Shown here: positions 1 through 11,200 of the stretch, in pieces
Layout: every line of letters begins with the position of its first letter
Position numbering within the stretch: position 1 is the stretch's first letter
Source: Gordonia polyisoprenivorans
Lineage (GTDB): Bacteria > Actinomycetota > Actinomycetes > Mycobacteriales > Mycobacteriaceae
Assembly: GCF_017654315.1 (NCBI RefSeq)
Contig: NZ_CP072203.1
Location: forward strand, 1,984,001 to 2,048,000
Length of the DNA: 64,000 nt
Direction: 5' to 3'
Made by a program: the position numbers and the translations under genes
Notes under the pieces: generated by a model
Database searches by the model: none
Seen by the model: the letters and a program-made list of their open reading frames with translations, nothing else
What the model was told of the DNA's origin: nothing

Positions 1-771
1 CTCGATCTCGAGGACGCCGTCGCCCCGGAGAACCGGGTCGCCGCACGGGAGGCGCTGATCGCCCACCCGCTCGACCCCGATCGGACCGTGGTGCGGATCA
101 ATCCGGCCGGTACCGGTGACTACCGGCGTGACCTCGCCGCGCTCGCGGACACCAACTACCGGGTCGTCATGCAGGCCAAGGCGGAGACGGCGGAGTCGAT
201 CACCGAGACCGCGTTGCAGACCATCGCACTGGTCGAGACCCCGACCGGGGTGGTGCGCGTCAACGACATCGCGGCCAGCGTCAACTGCATCGGACTGATG
301 TGGGGCGCCGAGGATCTCGTCGCCGGGCTCGGCGGCAAGTCCAGCCGATTCGGCCCGGACGAGCCGCGCTCGGGTACCTATCGCGATGTGGCGCGTTACG
401 CGCGTTCGGCGGTGCGACTCGCGGCGGCGGCCAACGGCAAGTTCGCCGTCGACTCCGTACACATCGACTTCCGCGATATCGACGGGCTTCGTGACGAGGT
501 GACCGACGCCGTTGCACTCGGATACGCCGCCACCGCCTGCATCCATCCTTCCCAGGTCGACATCATCCGCGCCGGCTACTCGCCGAGCGACGAGGAAGTG
601 CAGTGGGCGCGACGGGTGATCGACGGAGCCGCCGAATTCGGTGGCGGCGTGTTCAGCATCGACGGACAGATGATCGACGGCCCGGTGTTCCGCCAGGCCG
701 AGGCCGTCCTCTCGCGTGCGGCCGCCTCGGAGATGTCGAGCACCGAGAGTTCCCCCGCACCGACCACGTAA
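1..771 (+). CDS. HpcH/HpaI-type CoA ester lyase (CitE-like), 5' end missing
   Basis: The reading frame is open from the first base, so the gene begins outside the window and 256 C-terminal residues are visible. The segment opens with LDLEDAV, the conserved acidic motif of the citrate-lyase beta-subunit family. VETPTG and [11 protein letters not shown] follow, and their Glu and Asp ligate Mg2+ in this family. Members cleave or hydrolyse CoA thioesters such as citramalyl-, malyl- or citryl-CoA; the substrate cannot be read from sequence. The end holds about 25 Ser/Thr/Pro/Ala-rich residues. It lies 31 bp before an acyl-CoA synthetase on the same strand, which suggests a shared operon for branched or odd-chain acyl-CoA breakdown. 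The family call is firm and the substrate is unknown. Confidence 0.85.
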   Translation, partial: LDLEDAVAPENRVAAREALIAHPLDPDRTVVRINPAGTGDYRRDLAALADTNYRVVMQAKAETAESITETALQTIALVETPTGVVRVNDIAASVNCIGLMWGAEDLVAGLGGKSSRFGPDEPRSGTYRDVARYARSAVRLAAAANGKFAVDSVHIDFRDIDGLRDEVTDAVALGYAATACIHPSQVDIIRAGYSPSDEEVQWARRVIDGAAEFGGGVFSIDGQMIDGPVFRQAEAVLSRAAASEMSSTESSPAPTT

Positions 772-802
772 GTTCCCGCCACATCGGAGGAAAGTGATCA
801 CC

Positions 803-2479
803 ATGACCGAATCGGCTTCCACGAGAGACGACTCCGAGCGCAGCTTCGCCCGGGGCGACGCTGCGCCGCCGCTGCTGACCGAGACGATCGGGGCGACGCT
901 GGCGCGCATCACCGAACTCCACGGTGACCGGATGGCCCTCATCGACGCCCCGACCGGCGCCCAGTGGGCCTACGCCGAGTTCCGCCGCGACGTCCTCGCG
1001 CTCGCCGCCGGACTGTGCAGACTCGGCGTCGCCGCAGGAGATCGGGTCGGCCTGTGGTCGCCCAACCGGGCCGAATGGGTGCTGACCCAGTATGCGACGG
1101 CCGAGATCGGTGCGATCCTGGTCAACCTCAATCCCGCATATCGCCAGCACGAGATCGAGTACGCGCTCACGCAATCGGGCACCAGTGTGGTGGTGGCAGC
1201 CGAACGGTACAAGGACTCCGACTACGCGGGCATGCTCGCCGCCGCTCGTCCGGCCGCGCCCGACCTGCGCGAGGTCGTGCTGTTAGAGAGTTCGCAGTGG
1301 GCCGAGCTCACCGCGCCACCCACCGCAGACGAACTCGCCGCGGTTGCCGATCGGGCCGCCGGGCTCACCGCCGATGACCCGATCAACATCCAGTACACCT
1401 CGGGGACAACGGGATTCCCGAAAGGTGCGACGCTCTCGCACCGCAACATCGGCAACAACGGGTACCTGGTGGGCGAGCTCCTCGACTACAGTGCCGACGA
1501 CCGGATCTGCATTCCGGTGCCGTTCTATCACTGCTTCGGCATGGTGATGGGCAATCTGGCTGCCACCAGTCATGGTGCGACCATGGTGATCCCGTCGCCG
1601 ACCTTCGACCCCGAAGCCGCCCTGCGCGCAGTCGCGCAGTACCGGTGCACGAGCCTCTACGGCGTGCCGACGATGTTCATCGCCGAACTCGCCCTGCTCG
1701 ATTCGGGTGCCGAATTCGATCTGTCGACGCTGCGTACCGGCATCATGGCGGGCTCGCCGTGTCCGGAACACGTCATGCGCCAGGTGGTCGACCGTATGCA
1801 CATGGGGCAGGTGTCGATCTGCTACGGCATGACCGAGACCTCACCGGTGTCGACACAGACCCGAATGGACGATCCGCTGGAACTGCGGGTCGGCACCGTC
1901 GGTCGGGTCGGTCCGCATCTGGAGATCAAGGTGATCGACCCGGTCACCGGAGAGACGTTGCGACGCGGCGAGACCGGTGAATTCTGCACTCGCGGTTACA
2001 GCGTGATGAGTGGCTACTGGAATCAGCCGGACAAGTCGGCCGAGGTACTCATCCCCGAACCGACCGATCCGGAGGGCTCACCGTGGATGCGGACCGGTGA
2101 TCTCGCGGTGATGGATCCCAACGGATACGTCCGGATCACCGGGCGCATCAAGGACATGGTGATCCGCGGTGGGGAGAACATCTACCCCCGCGAGATCGAG
2201 GAATTCCTCTACACCCACCCCGACATCCTCGATGCGCAGGTGATCGGTGTCCCCGACGAGAAGTACGGAGAGGAGCTCATGGCGTGGATTCAGCTGCGTG
2301 ACGGCGCATCCGAACTCTCCGCCGACGACGTCCGCGAGTTCGCGACCGGCAAGATCGCCCGCCACAAGATCCCGCGTTTCGTCCACGTGGTCAAGGAGTT
2401 CCCGATGACGGTGACCGGCAAGGTCCGCAAGGTCCAGATGCGCGAGGAGTCCATCGAGATCCTCGGAACGCTGCGATGA
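803..2479 (+). CDS. AMP-dependent acyl-CoA synthetase (FadD-type)
   Basis: The predicted 558-aa cytosolic enzyme activates a carboxylic acid to its CoA thioester through an acyl-adenylate. The P-loop signature [12 protein letters not shown] is near residue 199, YGMTETSP marks the adenylate site, and [20 protein letters not shown] is the hinge and start of the C-terminal domain. A terminal GKVRKVQM carries the catalytic Lys. The ATG at 803 is chosen over longer in-frame options because a GGAGG precedes it by about 12 bases and homologues start just before this acidic N-terminus. Its stop overlaps the next start as ATGA, so it is translationally coupled to the acetoacetyl-CoA synthetase. Medium- or long-chain fatty acids are likely substrates, but chain length is inferred only. 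Confidence 0.9.
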   Translation: MTESASTRDDSERSFARGDAAPPLLTETIGATLARITELHGDRMALIDAPTGAQWAYAEFRRDVLALAAGLCRLGVAAGDRVGLWSPNRAEWVLTQYATAEIGAILVNLNPAYRQHEIEYALTQSGTSVVVAAERYKDSDYAGMLAAARPAAPDLREVVLLESSQWAELTAPPTADELAAVADRAAGLTADDPINIQYTSGTTGFPKGATLSHRNIGNNGYLVGELLDYSADDRICIPVPFYHCFGMVMGNLAATSHGATMVIPSPTFDPEAALRAVAQYRCTSLYGVPTMFIAELALLDSGAEFDLSTLRTGIMAGSPCPEHVMRQVVDRMHMGQVSICYGMTETSPVSTQTRMDDPLELRVGTVGRVGPHLEIKVIDPVTGETLRRGETGEFCTRGYSVMSGYWNQPDKSAEVLIPEPTDPEGSPWMRTGDLAVMDPNGYVRITGRIKDMVIRGGENIYPREIEEFLYTHPDILDAQVIGVPDEKYGEELMAWIQLRDGASELSADDVREFATGKIARHKIPRFVHVVKEFPMTVTGKVRKVQMREESIEILGTLR

Positions 2480-4479
2480 CCGATGGCGTCGGGTCGGTGA
2501 TCACCACCGACAAGCGTTCGCAGATGGCTCGATTCGTCGACGCGGTCTCACGGCAACACGGCATCGACGTGTCCGGCTATCCGGCGTTGTGGGCGTGGTC
2601 GACGAGCGAGCCGGCCGCGTTCTGGCGGTCGTTGTGGGAGTTCGTCGAGCTCTCCGAGATCGCCGCGCCGCTCGCGGCCGGTGATGCCGCGGTGCTGGCC
2701 TCGGCCGACATGCCCGGCGCGCGTTGGTTTCCCGAGATTCGGCTGAACTACGTCGATCAGGTGTTGCGGCACGCCCGCGCGGTCGAGACCGGAGCAGCCG
2801 CCGATCGCGCCGCCGTCGTCGGTATCGGCGAGAGTGGTGACCGGACGGCGATCGCATGGTCGGAGCTACCGCAGATGGTCGGGGCGCTGGCGGCGACCCT
2901 GACCGATCTCGGGGTCGGCGCCGGCGATGTGGTGGCCGCGTACCTGCCCGACGTCCCCGAGGCGGTCATCGCGTTCCTCGCGACCGCGTCGCTCGGTGCG
3001 ATCTGGTCGGGGTGCGGACAGGATTACGCCCCCGAGGGGGCGTCGGCCCGGCTCGGGCAGTTGCATCCCAAGGTGTTGTTCTCCGCCGACGGATATCGCT
3101 ACAACGGCAAGGACATCGACAAGACCGCCGACAGTGCCGAGCTCGCCGCAGCGCTGCCCGAGCTCACCGGGCACATCGTGGTCGGCGGAACCGACCACCG
3201 CCCGGAATCGGGTCCGCGGGTTCTGTCCTACGCGAGCGCCATCAGCGGTGCGGCCACCGTGAAGCCGGTGCCGGTGGCGTTCGATCATCCGCTGTGGGTG
3301 TTGTTCAGTTCCGGTACCACCGGTCGGCCCAAGGGCATCGTGCACGGCCACGGCGGGGTCGTCGTCGAACATCTCAAAGCTGCTGCGCTTCATGCCGATC
3401 TCGATGAGTCCGATGTGTTCTTCTGGCAGACGGCGTTGAGCTGGATGATGTGGAACTTCCAGGTTGCCGGTCTGCTGTGCGGCTCGACGATCGTCTGCTA
3501 CAGCGGTTCTCCGCTGTACCCCGACGCAGATCGGTTGTGGCAGATCGTCGCCGCGGAGAAGGTGACCTACTTCGGTACCAGCCCCGGACAGCTGCAGGCC
3601 TCCCGCAAGGCCGGGCTCGTGCCCGGGCGCGATCATGATCTGTCGGCACTGCGGACCATCGGCAGCACGGGGTCGTCGCTGGCCGGCGACCTGTTCGAGT
3701 GGATCGACGACAATGTGGCACAAGGACTCCCGGTGTCCTCGATCAGTGGTGGCACCGATGTGGTGACCGCCTTCGCCGGCGGCTCCGTCGGCGAACCGGT
3801 GGTTCCGGGGGAATTGTCTGTCCGCTATCTCGGTGTCGCGCTGCAGAGTTGGGCACCCGACTGCACGCCGGTGATCGACGAGGTGGGCGAGATGGTGATC
3901 ACCACCCCGATGCCGTCGATGCCGGTCGGATTCTGGAACGACCCCGACGGATCTCGTTATCGTGCCGCCTATTTCGAGCACGAATGGAGTTCGGTCGGGC
4001 CGACGACGCCGGTCTGGCGACACGGCGACTGGGTGACCGTCACCGACCGGGGATCGCTGATCATCCACGGCCGCAGCGACGCCACGTTGAACCGACACGG
4101 CATCCGGATGGGGTCGGCCGACATCTACGAGGTGGTCGAGAGCATCGACGAGATCGCCGAGGCGTTCGTCCTGGGCGTCGACGGCCCCGACGGCGCGTAC
4201 TGGATGCCGCTGTTCGTCACCCTCGTCCCCGGAGCCGAACTCGACGACGACCTGCGCACCCGGGTGGTCAGCGAGATCCGGTCCCGGCTCTCGCCACGCC
4301 ACGTGCCCGACGAGCTCATCGTCGCCCCGGCCATTCCGCACACCCGCACCGGCAAGAAACTCGAGGTGCCGGTCACCTCGGTCCTCGCCGGCCGGTCGGT
4401 CGACATCGATCCACGATCGGTCGACGACTACTCGCTGATCGCCTGGTACGAAGAGCAAGGAGCGAAACACGCCTGGTAA
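2476..4479 (+). CDS. Acetoacetate-CoA ligase (acetoacetyl-CoA synthetase)
   Basis: The 667-aa protein matches the length and architecture of acetoacetyl-CoA synthetases. An ACS N-terminal segment ([20 protein letters not shown]) is followed by the adenylation core with [19 protein letters not shown] near residue 275. [23 protein letters not shown] and [20 protein letters not shown] are typical of this subfamily, and the C-terminal [11 protein letters not shown] supplies the catalytic Lys. It makes acetoacetyl-CoA from free acetoacetate, ATP and CoA in the cytosol, which salvages ketone bodies. The ATG overlaps the preceding stop by 4 bp. Together with the CitE-like lyase and FadD-type ligase it suggests a locus for leucine, ketone or branched-acid catabolism, though that link is inferred from context. 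Confidence 0.92.
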   Translation: MTDGVGSVITTDKRSQMARFVDAVSRQHGIDVSGYPALWAWSTSEPAAFWRSLWEFVELSEIAAPLAAGDAAVLASADMPGARWFPEIRLNYVDQVLRHARAVETGAAADRAAVVGIGESGDRTAIAWSELPQMVGALAATLTDLGVGAGDVVAAYLPDVPEAVIAFLATASLGAIWSGCGQDYAPEGASARLGQLHPKVLFSADGYRYNGKDIDKTADSAELAAALPELTGHIVVGGTDHRPESGPRVLSYASAISGAATVKPVPVAFDHPLWVLFSSGTTGRPKGIVHGHGGVVVEHLKAAALHADLDESDVFFWQTALSWMMWNFQVAGLLCGSTIVCYSGSPLYPDADRLWQIVAAEKVTYFGTSPGQLQASRKAGLVPGRDHDLSALRTIGSTGSSLAGDLFEWIDDNVAQGLPVSSISGGTDVVTAFAGGSVGEPVVPGELSVRYLGVALQSWAPDCTPVIDEVGEMVITTPMPSMPVGFWNDPDGSRYRAAYFEHEWSSVGPTTPVWRHGDWVTVTDRGSLIIHGRSDATLNRHGIRMGSADIYEVVESIDEIAEAFVLGVDGPDGAYWMPLFVTLVPGAELDDDLRTRVVSEIRSRLSPRHVPDELIVAPAIPHTRTGKKLEVPVTSVLAGRSVDIDPRSVDDYSLIAWYEEQGAKHAW

Positions 4480-4523
4480 CGGGGGTTGGTCGGTGGTTCC
4501 GGACCGTCGATTCTGTTTTGGTC

Positions 4524-4637
4524 GGTAGTCGAGCTTTCGGCAGCGTCGGTTCCTTTGGATCGGTGGTCGAGCTTTCGGTAGCGCTGGTTCCTTTGGATTG
4601 GTGGTCGAGCTTTCGGTAGCGCTGGTTCCTTTGGATC
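4524..4637. repeat. Tandem repeat, 38 bp x 3
   Basis: Three head-to-tail units of exactly 38 bp start at 4524, 4562 and 4600 with GGTGGTCGAGCTTTCGG. The second and third differ by a single base; the first has several changes. They are noncoding and run directly into a dispersed 43-bp repeat whose first ten bases are identical to the unit start. Confidence 0.9.
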
Positions 4638-4680
4638 GGTGGTCGAGGTGCGAGGAGCGCTAGCGACGAGCCTCGAGACC
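4638..4680. repeat. Dispersed intergenic repeat, copy A
   Basis: A 43-bp sequence beginning GGTGGTCGAGGTGCGAGG and ending CGAGCCTCGAGACC. A nearly identical copy lies at 34520-34562, and a related copy in reverse orientation at 35973-36020. The remaining 246 bp up to the next gene show no further gene; a possible -10 (TATTAG) lies near 4837. Confidence 0.85.
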
Positions 4681-4917
4681 CCCTGCGCCACAGCTGGTTC
4701 CGACCCACAGCCCGCATCGCGCAACCCCGACTGAACCCCGCCGACCCCGTCATTCATCCAACCGACAACCGGCCGTCCGGCACCTCGGCGTCATCCACAA
4801 CCGGGCGTGGGACCCTGTGGCGTGTCCGCGCGATGTATTAGCGTGGTCGGGAGAGTGCGCTCGGGGTGCGACAACTGTGCGCGCCGGGGGAGAAGCGACA
4901 TAAACCGTATTCGGTAG

Positions 4918-6174
<1,257 letters not shown>

Positions 6175-6187
6175 CTTCAGCAGTCTC

Positions 6188-6241
6188 GTGCAGACGTAGC
6201 AGAACGTTCGCCCTGAGCGTGACCTTCTGCTACGTCTGCAC
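6188..6241. terminator. Long perfect hairpin, probable terminator or REP-like repeat
   Basis: GTGCAGACGTAGCAGAA at 6188-6204 is exactly inverted at 6225-6241, with a 20-base loop. It starts 14 bases after the preceding stop codon. No T-tract follows, so factor-independent termination is plausible but not certain. Confidence 0.55.
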
Positions 6242-6325
6242 GCAGAGCGTGCGTTTGATCGCTTTCTGACTCCACTGCGGCGCGTCTGCGACACCTCACA
6301 CGCCCCACGTGCCACGCTCGAACCA

Positions 6326-7963
6326 ATGCCCACGCTGAGAACAGTTGCCTCCGCCGACAACCTCGCGACCCGACTTCGCGACGCTCGGCAGGCCCGTCGC
6401 GCCCATCATGACCGACCCGAACGTGGCCCGCGCGAGCTGATCCTGATCGCTTTCGCCGTACCGGTCATCACGATCCTCGTCACGCTGGTGATCGTGTTCG
6501 CGGTGCTGGCGATGGCCGGCAGCGGACTGTCGGGAATCGGAACGGCCGTCGCCACCTGTTGGCTCGCCATCAATCAGGTCCCAGTCAGCATCGCCGGGGT
6601 GAGTATCGGCATACTCCCGCTGCTGCCGACCCTGCTCGTCGCGGGCGGAACCGCAGCGGTGGTGGCGTCGAGTTGCCGGTCCCGGCACACCCTCTCCGAG
6701 TACGTCGCCGTCGGCGCGTCGGCCGTCGCCGGTGCGCTGCTCATGACGGCCATCGCACTCGCCGTCGTCATGGACGGCTCATCGGTGCTGCCCATCCAGA
6801 GCCCCAACGCCCTCGAGGCGTTCGGCCTCACCCTCGTCGTGCAAGGTCTCGCCGCCACCGCCGGGGTCGTTCTCGGCCGGAGTGAGCTGGTCACCAGCCG
6901 TCTGAGCGCCGCCGACCGCCGCGGCATCCGCTACGGATTCGTGGCCGTGCTCGCGCTGTTCGCCGCGGGTGGCCTGTTGATCCTGCTGCGGTTGATCCTG
7001 CGATTCGACGCGCTGCGCGACCTCGTCTCCGGCGGCTACGACTTCGACGGCTACCTGGGGCTCACGCTGCTCTCGGTGCTGTATCTGCCCAATCTGATCA
7101 TCGGAGCGGCCGCCGTCCTCGTCGGGTCCGAGGCGCACGTCGGCGCAGCGTCCGTCGACCTCTTCGCCGCCCGCGGCGGATCGGTGCCCGCTCTGCCGGC
7201 ACTGGCCGTCCTGCCCGACCACACGGTGTGGTGGGCGGTGTGGGGTCTGCTCGTTCCGCTCGCGATCGCCGGCGTCGTGGCCTGGCGTTGCCGCACCGCC
7301 GACCCACTGCGGTACGCGCGCTCGATCGGCATGGCTGCCGCGGTCGCCGCGACAACCATGGTGGTGTTCGGCTGGCTGGCCGGCGGCACCCTCGGGGAGA
7401 TCGGCGCCGCGGGTATCACGCTGGTCACCGCCGGTGTGTACACGCTGGGGTGGATCGGGCTGTCGGGACTCGTGATCGGCCTCCTCCTCAACTTCCTGCC
7501 ATCGCTGCGGTCCCGGACATCGGCAGCATCCGGCACCGACGCCGACGACTGGATCGACGCCGTCGACGCAGACGATGACGACGCGGCAGACGACTACATC
7601 GATGATTATCTGGCCGAGGACGATCTGGCCGACGGCATCGATGACGGCTATGCCGACGAGGGCACAGACTCCGCCGGCGAGGACGCTGACGAGGCCTACG
7701 TCGATGACGGTTACGCCGAGGACGACTACGTGGACGGCGACCTCGACGGTGATAGCGCCGAATACGACGGCGACGATGCAGCCGGCGCCGATGATGCAGC
7801 GGGCACCGACCCCGCAGACAACGGCGGCGACGACATCGACGCGGCGCCCACAGCACGCCCGCGCCGGCCCGGGGCGGCCCGGATCGACCCCGACGACGTC
7901 GATGATCCCGAGGACGCCTGGACGTTCGACCGCTCCGATGCCGTGACCCGTACCAAACGCTGA
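6326..7963 (+). CDS. perM: PerM-like integral membrane protein (DUF6350)
   Basis: A 545-aa polytopic membrane protein. After a basic, Arg-rich cytoplasmic N-terminus of about 35 residues come eight or more hydrophobic segments up to about residue 395. An extremely acidic Asp/Ala/Gly-rich tail of roughly 145 residues follows (DADDDDAADDYIDDYLAEDD and similar). Position between the 34-kDa antigen family gene and purN is that of M. tuberculosis Rv0955 (PerM), which supports division under stress and persistence. The call rests on topology and gene order. The acidic tail is long compared with the mycobacterial protein as I remember it. The ATG at 6326 has no strong ribosome site, so the start may shift slightly. 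Confidence 0.75.
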   Translation: MPTLRTVASADNLATRLRDARQARRAHHDRPERGPRELILIAFAVPVITILVTLVIVFAVLAMAGSGLSGIGTAVATCWLAINQVPVSIAGVSIGILPLLPTLLVAGGTAAVVASSCRSRHTLSEYVAVGASAVAGALLMTAIALAVVMDGSSVLPIQSPNALEAFGLTLVVQGLAATAGVVLGRSELVTSRLSAADRRGIRYGFVAVLALFAAGGLLILLRLILRFDALRDLVSGGYDFDGYLGLTLLSVLYLPNLIIGAAAVLVGSEAHVGAASVDLFAARGGSVPALPALAVLPDHTVWWAVWGLLVPLAIAGVVAWRCRTADPLRYARSIGMAAAVAATTMVVFGWLAGGTLGEIGAAGITLVTAGVYTLGWIGLSGLVIGLLLNFLPSLRSRTSAASGTDADDWIDAVDADDDDAADDYIDDYLAEDDLADGIDDGYADEGTDSAGEDADEAYVDDGYAEDDYVDGDLDGDSAEYDGDDAAGADDAAGTDPADNGGDDIDAAPTARPRRPGAARIDPDDVDDPEDAWTFDRSDAVTRTKR

Positions 7964-8047
7964 CCGTCGCTTCCGGCGTGGGTTTGTGACGTGACCGAAC
8001 GCGGTGGCAGTTGCCGCCCCGACGCCGTCGGTCGGTGACCGGCCCAC

Positions 8048-8063
8048 TAGGCTCGCACGTGTG
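8048..8063 (+). promoter_or_regulatory. -10 element and leaderless start of purN
   Basis: TAGGCT at 8048-8053 is followed by 7 bases and the GTG at 8061. Transcription would begin at or one base before the start codon, giving a leaderless purNH mRNA. Confidence 0.65.
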
Positions 8064-8692
8064 ACTGGCGCTCTCTCCGACACCCCGACCGCCGATCGTG
8101 TGGCGATCGTCGTGATGGCGTCGGGGACCGGATCGCTGCTCGAGGCCTTGCTCTCCCGCGCCGCAGAACCGGGCGCGCCGTTCGTCGTCGCGGCCATCGC
8201 GGTCGACCGGGAGTGTCGCGCCGGCGAGATCGCGGCGCGTGAGGGCATTCCGCTCGTCATGTGCAGGATGGCCGGGTATGCCGATCGAGGCGAGTGGGAT
8301 GCGGCGCTGACCGCGCAGGTCGCCGAATTCTCCCCGGAGTGGATCGTGACCGCCGGATTCATGAAAATCCTTGGTCCCCAATTCCTTCGACGCTTCGGGG
8401 GGCGGATCGTGAACTCGCATCCCGCGCTGCTGCCGGCATTTCCCGGTGCGCACGGCGTCGCCGACGCCCTCGACTACGGAGTCAAGGTCACCGGCACGAC
8501 GGTGCACCTGGTCGACGAGGGTGTCGACACCGGTCCCGTGCTCGCCCAGGTCCCGGTTGTCGTCGAGGACGGCGACACCACGGATTCCCTGCACGCACGT
8601 ATCAAATCGGTGGAGCGCGTGCTGCTCGCCGACGTGGTGACGGATCTCGTCACCCGAGGAGTTGTCATCGACGGACGAAAGGCCCACATTCC

Positions 8693-8696
<4 letters not shown>
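8061..8696 (+). CDS. purN: Phosphoribosylglycinamide formyltransferase
   Basis: The 211-aa enzyme transfers a formyl group from 10-formyl-THF to GAR, the third step of de novo purine synthesis. [16 protein letters not shown] near residue 13 is the phosphate-binding loop. [20 protein letters not shown] holds the catalytic Asn and His, and [13 protein letters not shown] the catalytic Asp. The GTG at 8061 is preferred over an in-frame upstream start because a consensus -10 ends 7 bases before it and the extra residues would have to be encoded by promoter DNA. The stop overlaps the purH start (GTGA), the usual actinobacterial purNH arrangement. Confidence 0.95.
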
Positions 8697-10297
<1,601 letters not shown>

Positions 10298-10323
10298 CAT
10301 GACGCCCGGTCGGCGCCAGATCG

Positions 10324-10402
10324 CGTCGACCGTGCGCTCTATCCCGTCGACCGTGCGCTCTATCGCGTCGATCGGGCGCTTCATCTCGTCGACCGTGCGC
10401 AG
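10324..10402. repeat. Tandem repeat, 21 bp x about 4
   Basis: CGTCGACCGTGCGCTCTATC recurs at starts 10324, 10345, 10366 and 10387, an exact period of 21 bp. The third unit is the most diverged and the fourth is partial. The array fills the space between purH and the TauE-family gene, whose ATG follows within 7 bp. Confidence 0.85.
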
Positions 10403-10408
10403 CGACCG

Positions 10409-11155
10409 ATGAGCATCCTCGACTATCTCCTGCTCGTCGTCGCCGGATTCGGGGCGGGCCTCATCGGCTACGTCACCGGCCTGGCTTCCGTGGTCAGCTA
10501 TCCGGCACTCCTGGCGGTGGGCCTGCCGCCGATCGCGGCGAACGTCACCAACACCGTCGCACTGGTGTCCGTCGGGATCGGCAGCCTCGGTCAGTCCGGT
10601 CGCATCCTGCTCGACGGTGACCGCCGACGCCTCGTCGGCGGGGGTGTGGCCGCGCTGATCGGCGGCTCCATCGGCGCGGTCGTCCTGCTGCTCGCGCCCG
10701 CCGACAGCTTCAAGGTCACGGTGCCCTACCTCGTGGCCATCGCATCGATCGCGCTGCTCCTGCAACCCCGGCTGCGCGACCTGGCATCCCACCACGTCGA
10801 CCGGCCCTGGATCTGGTACGTCGGTCTGGCGGTCGTCTCCATCTACGGCGGCTACTTCGGTGCCGGCGCCGGAATCATGCTGCTGGCACTGGCACTCATC
10901 TTCACCAGCGAATCACTCTGGCGGGCAACGCTGTTGAAATCTCTGTTTCTTGGGATCGCCAACCTCGTGGCGGCACTGCTGTTCGCCGTTTCGGGGCCCG
11001 TGCACTGGACCGCGGCGCTGGCCATGGCGATCGGTTGCCTCGCCGGTGGCTGGTGCGGGCCGCCGACCGTCAAACGTCTACCGGCGGCGCCGTTGCGGAT
11101 CGCCGTCGGGATCGCCGGGCTCGGCCTCGCGGTGTGGCTGGGCGTCAACGGATAG
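10409..11155 (+). CDS. TauE/SafE-family sulfite/anion exporter
   Basis: A 248-aa inner-membrane protein with about eight hydrophobic segments in two similar halves. The first half contains LIGYVTGLASVVSYPALLAVGLPPIAANVTNTVALVSVG and the second YGGYFGAGAGIMLLALALIF, the paired signatures of the TauE/SafE family. Members export sulfite, sulfoacetate or other organic anions. The next blocks encode sulfonate uptake and a TauD-like dioxygenase that releases sulfite, so sulfite export is a reasonable inference. The gene is transcribed towards the flavoprotein gene on the opposite strand, 45 bp apart. No clear ribosome-binding site precedes the ATG. Confidence 0.85.
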   Translation: MSILDYLLLVVAGFGAGLIGYVTGLASVVSYPALLAVGLPPIAANVTNTVALVSVGIGSLGQSGRILLDGDRRRLVGGGVAALIGGSIGAVVLLLAPADSFKVTVPYLVAIASIALLLQPRLRDLASHHVDRPWIWYVGLAVVSIYGGYFGAGAGIMLLALALIFTSESLWRATLLKSLFLGIANLVAALLFAVSGPVHWTAALAMAIGCLAGGWCGPPTVKRLPAAPLRIAVGIAGLGLAVWLGVNG

Positions 11156-11200
11156 TCTCGCCGGCACGCGGGTGGCACACCGCCTCGACGTGGGTACGCC

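Noticed and set aside
2866..4470. 534-codon frame antisense to the acetoacetyl-CoA synthetase gene
   Set aside because: No recognisable domain; the sense strand contains complete ACS motifs.
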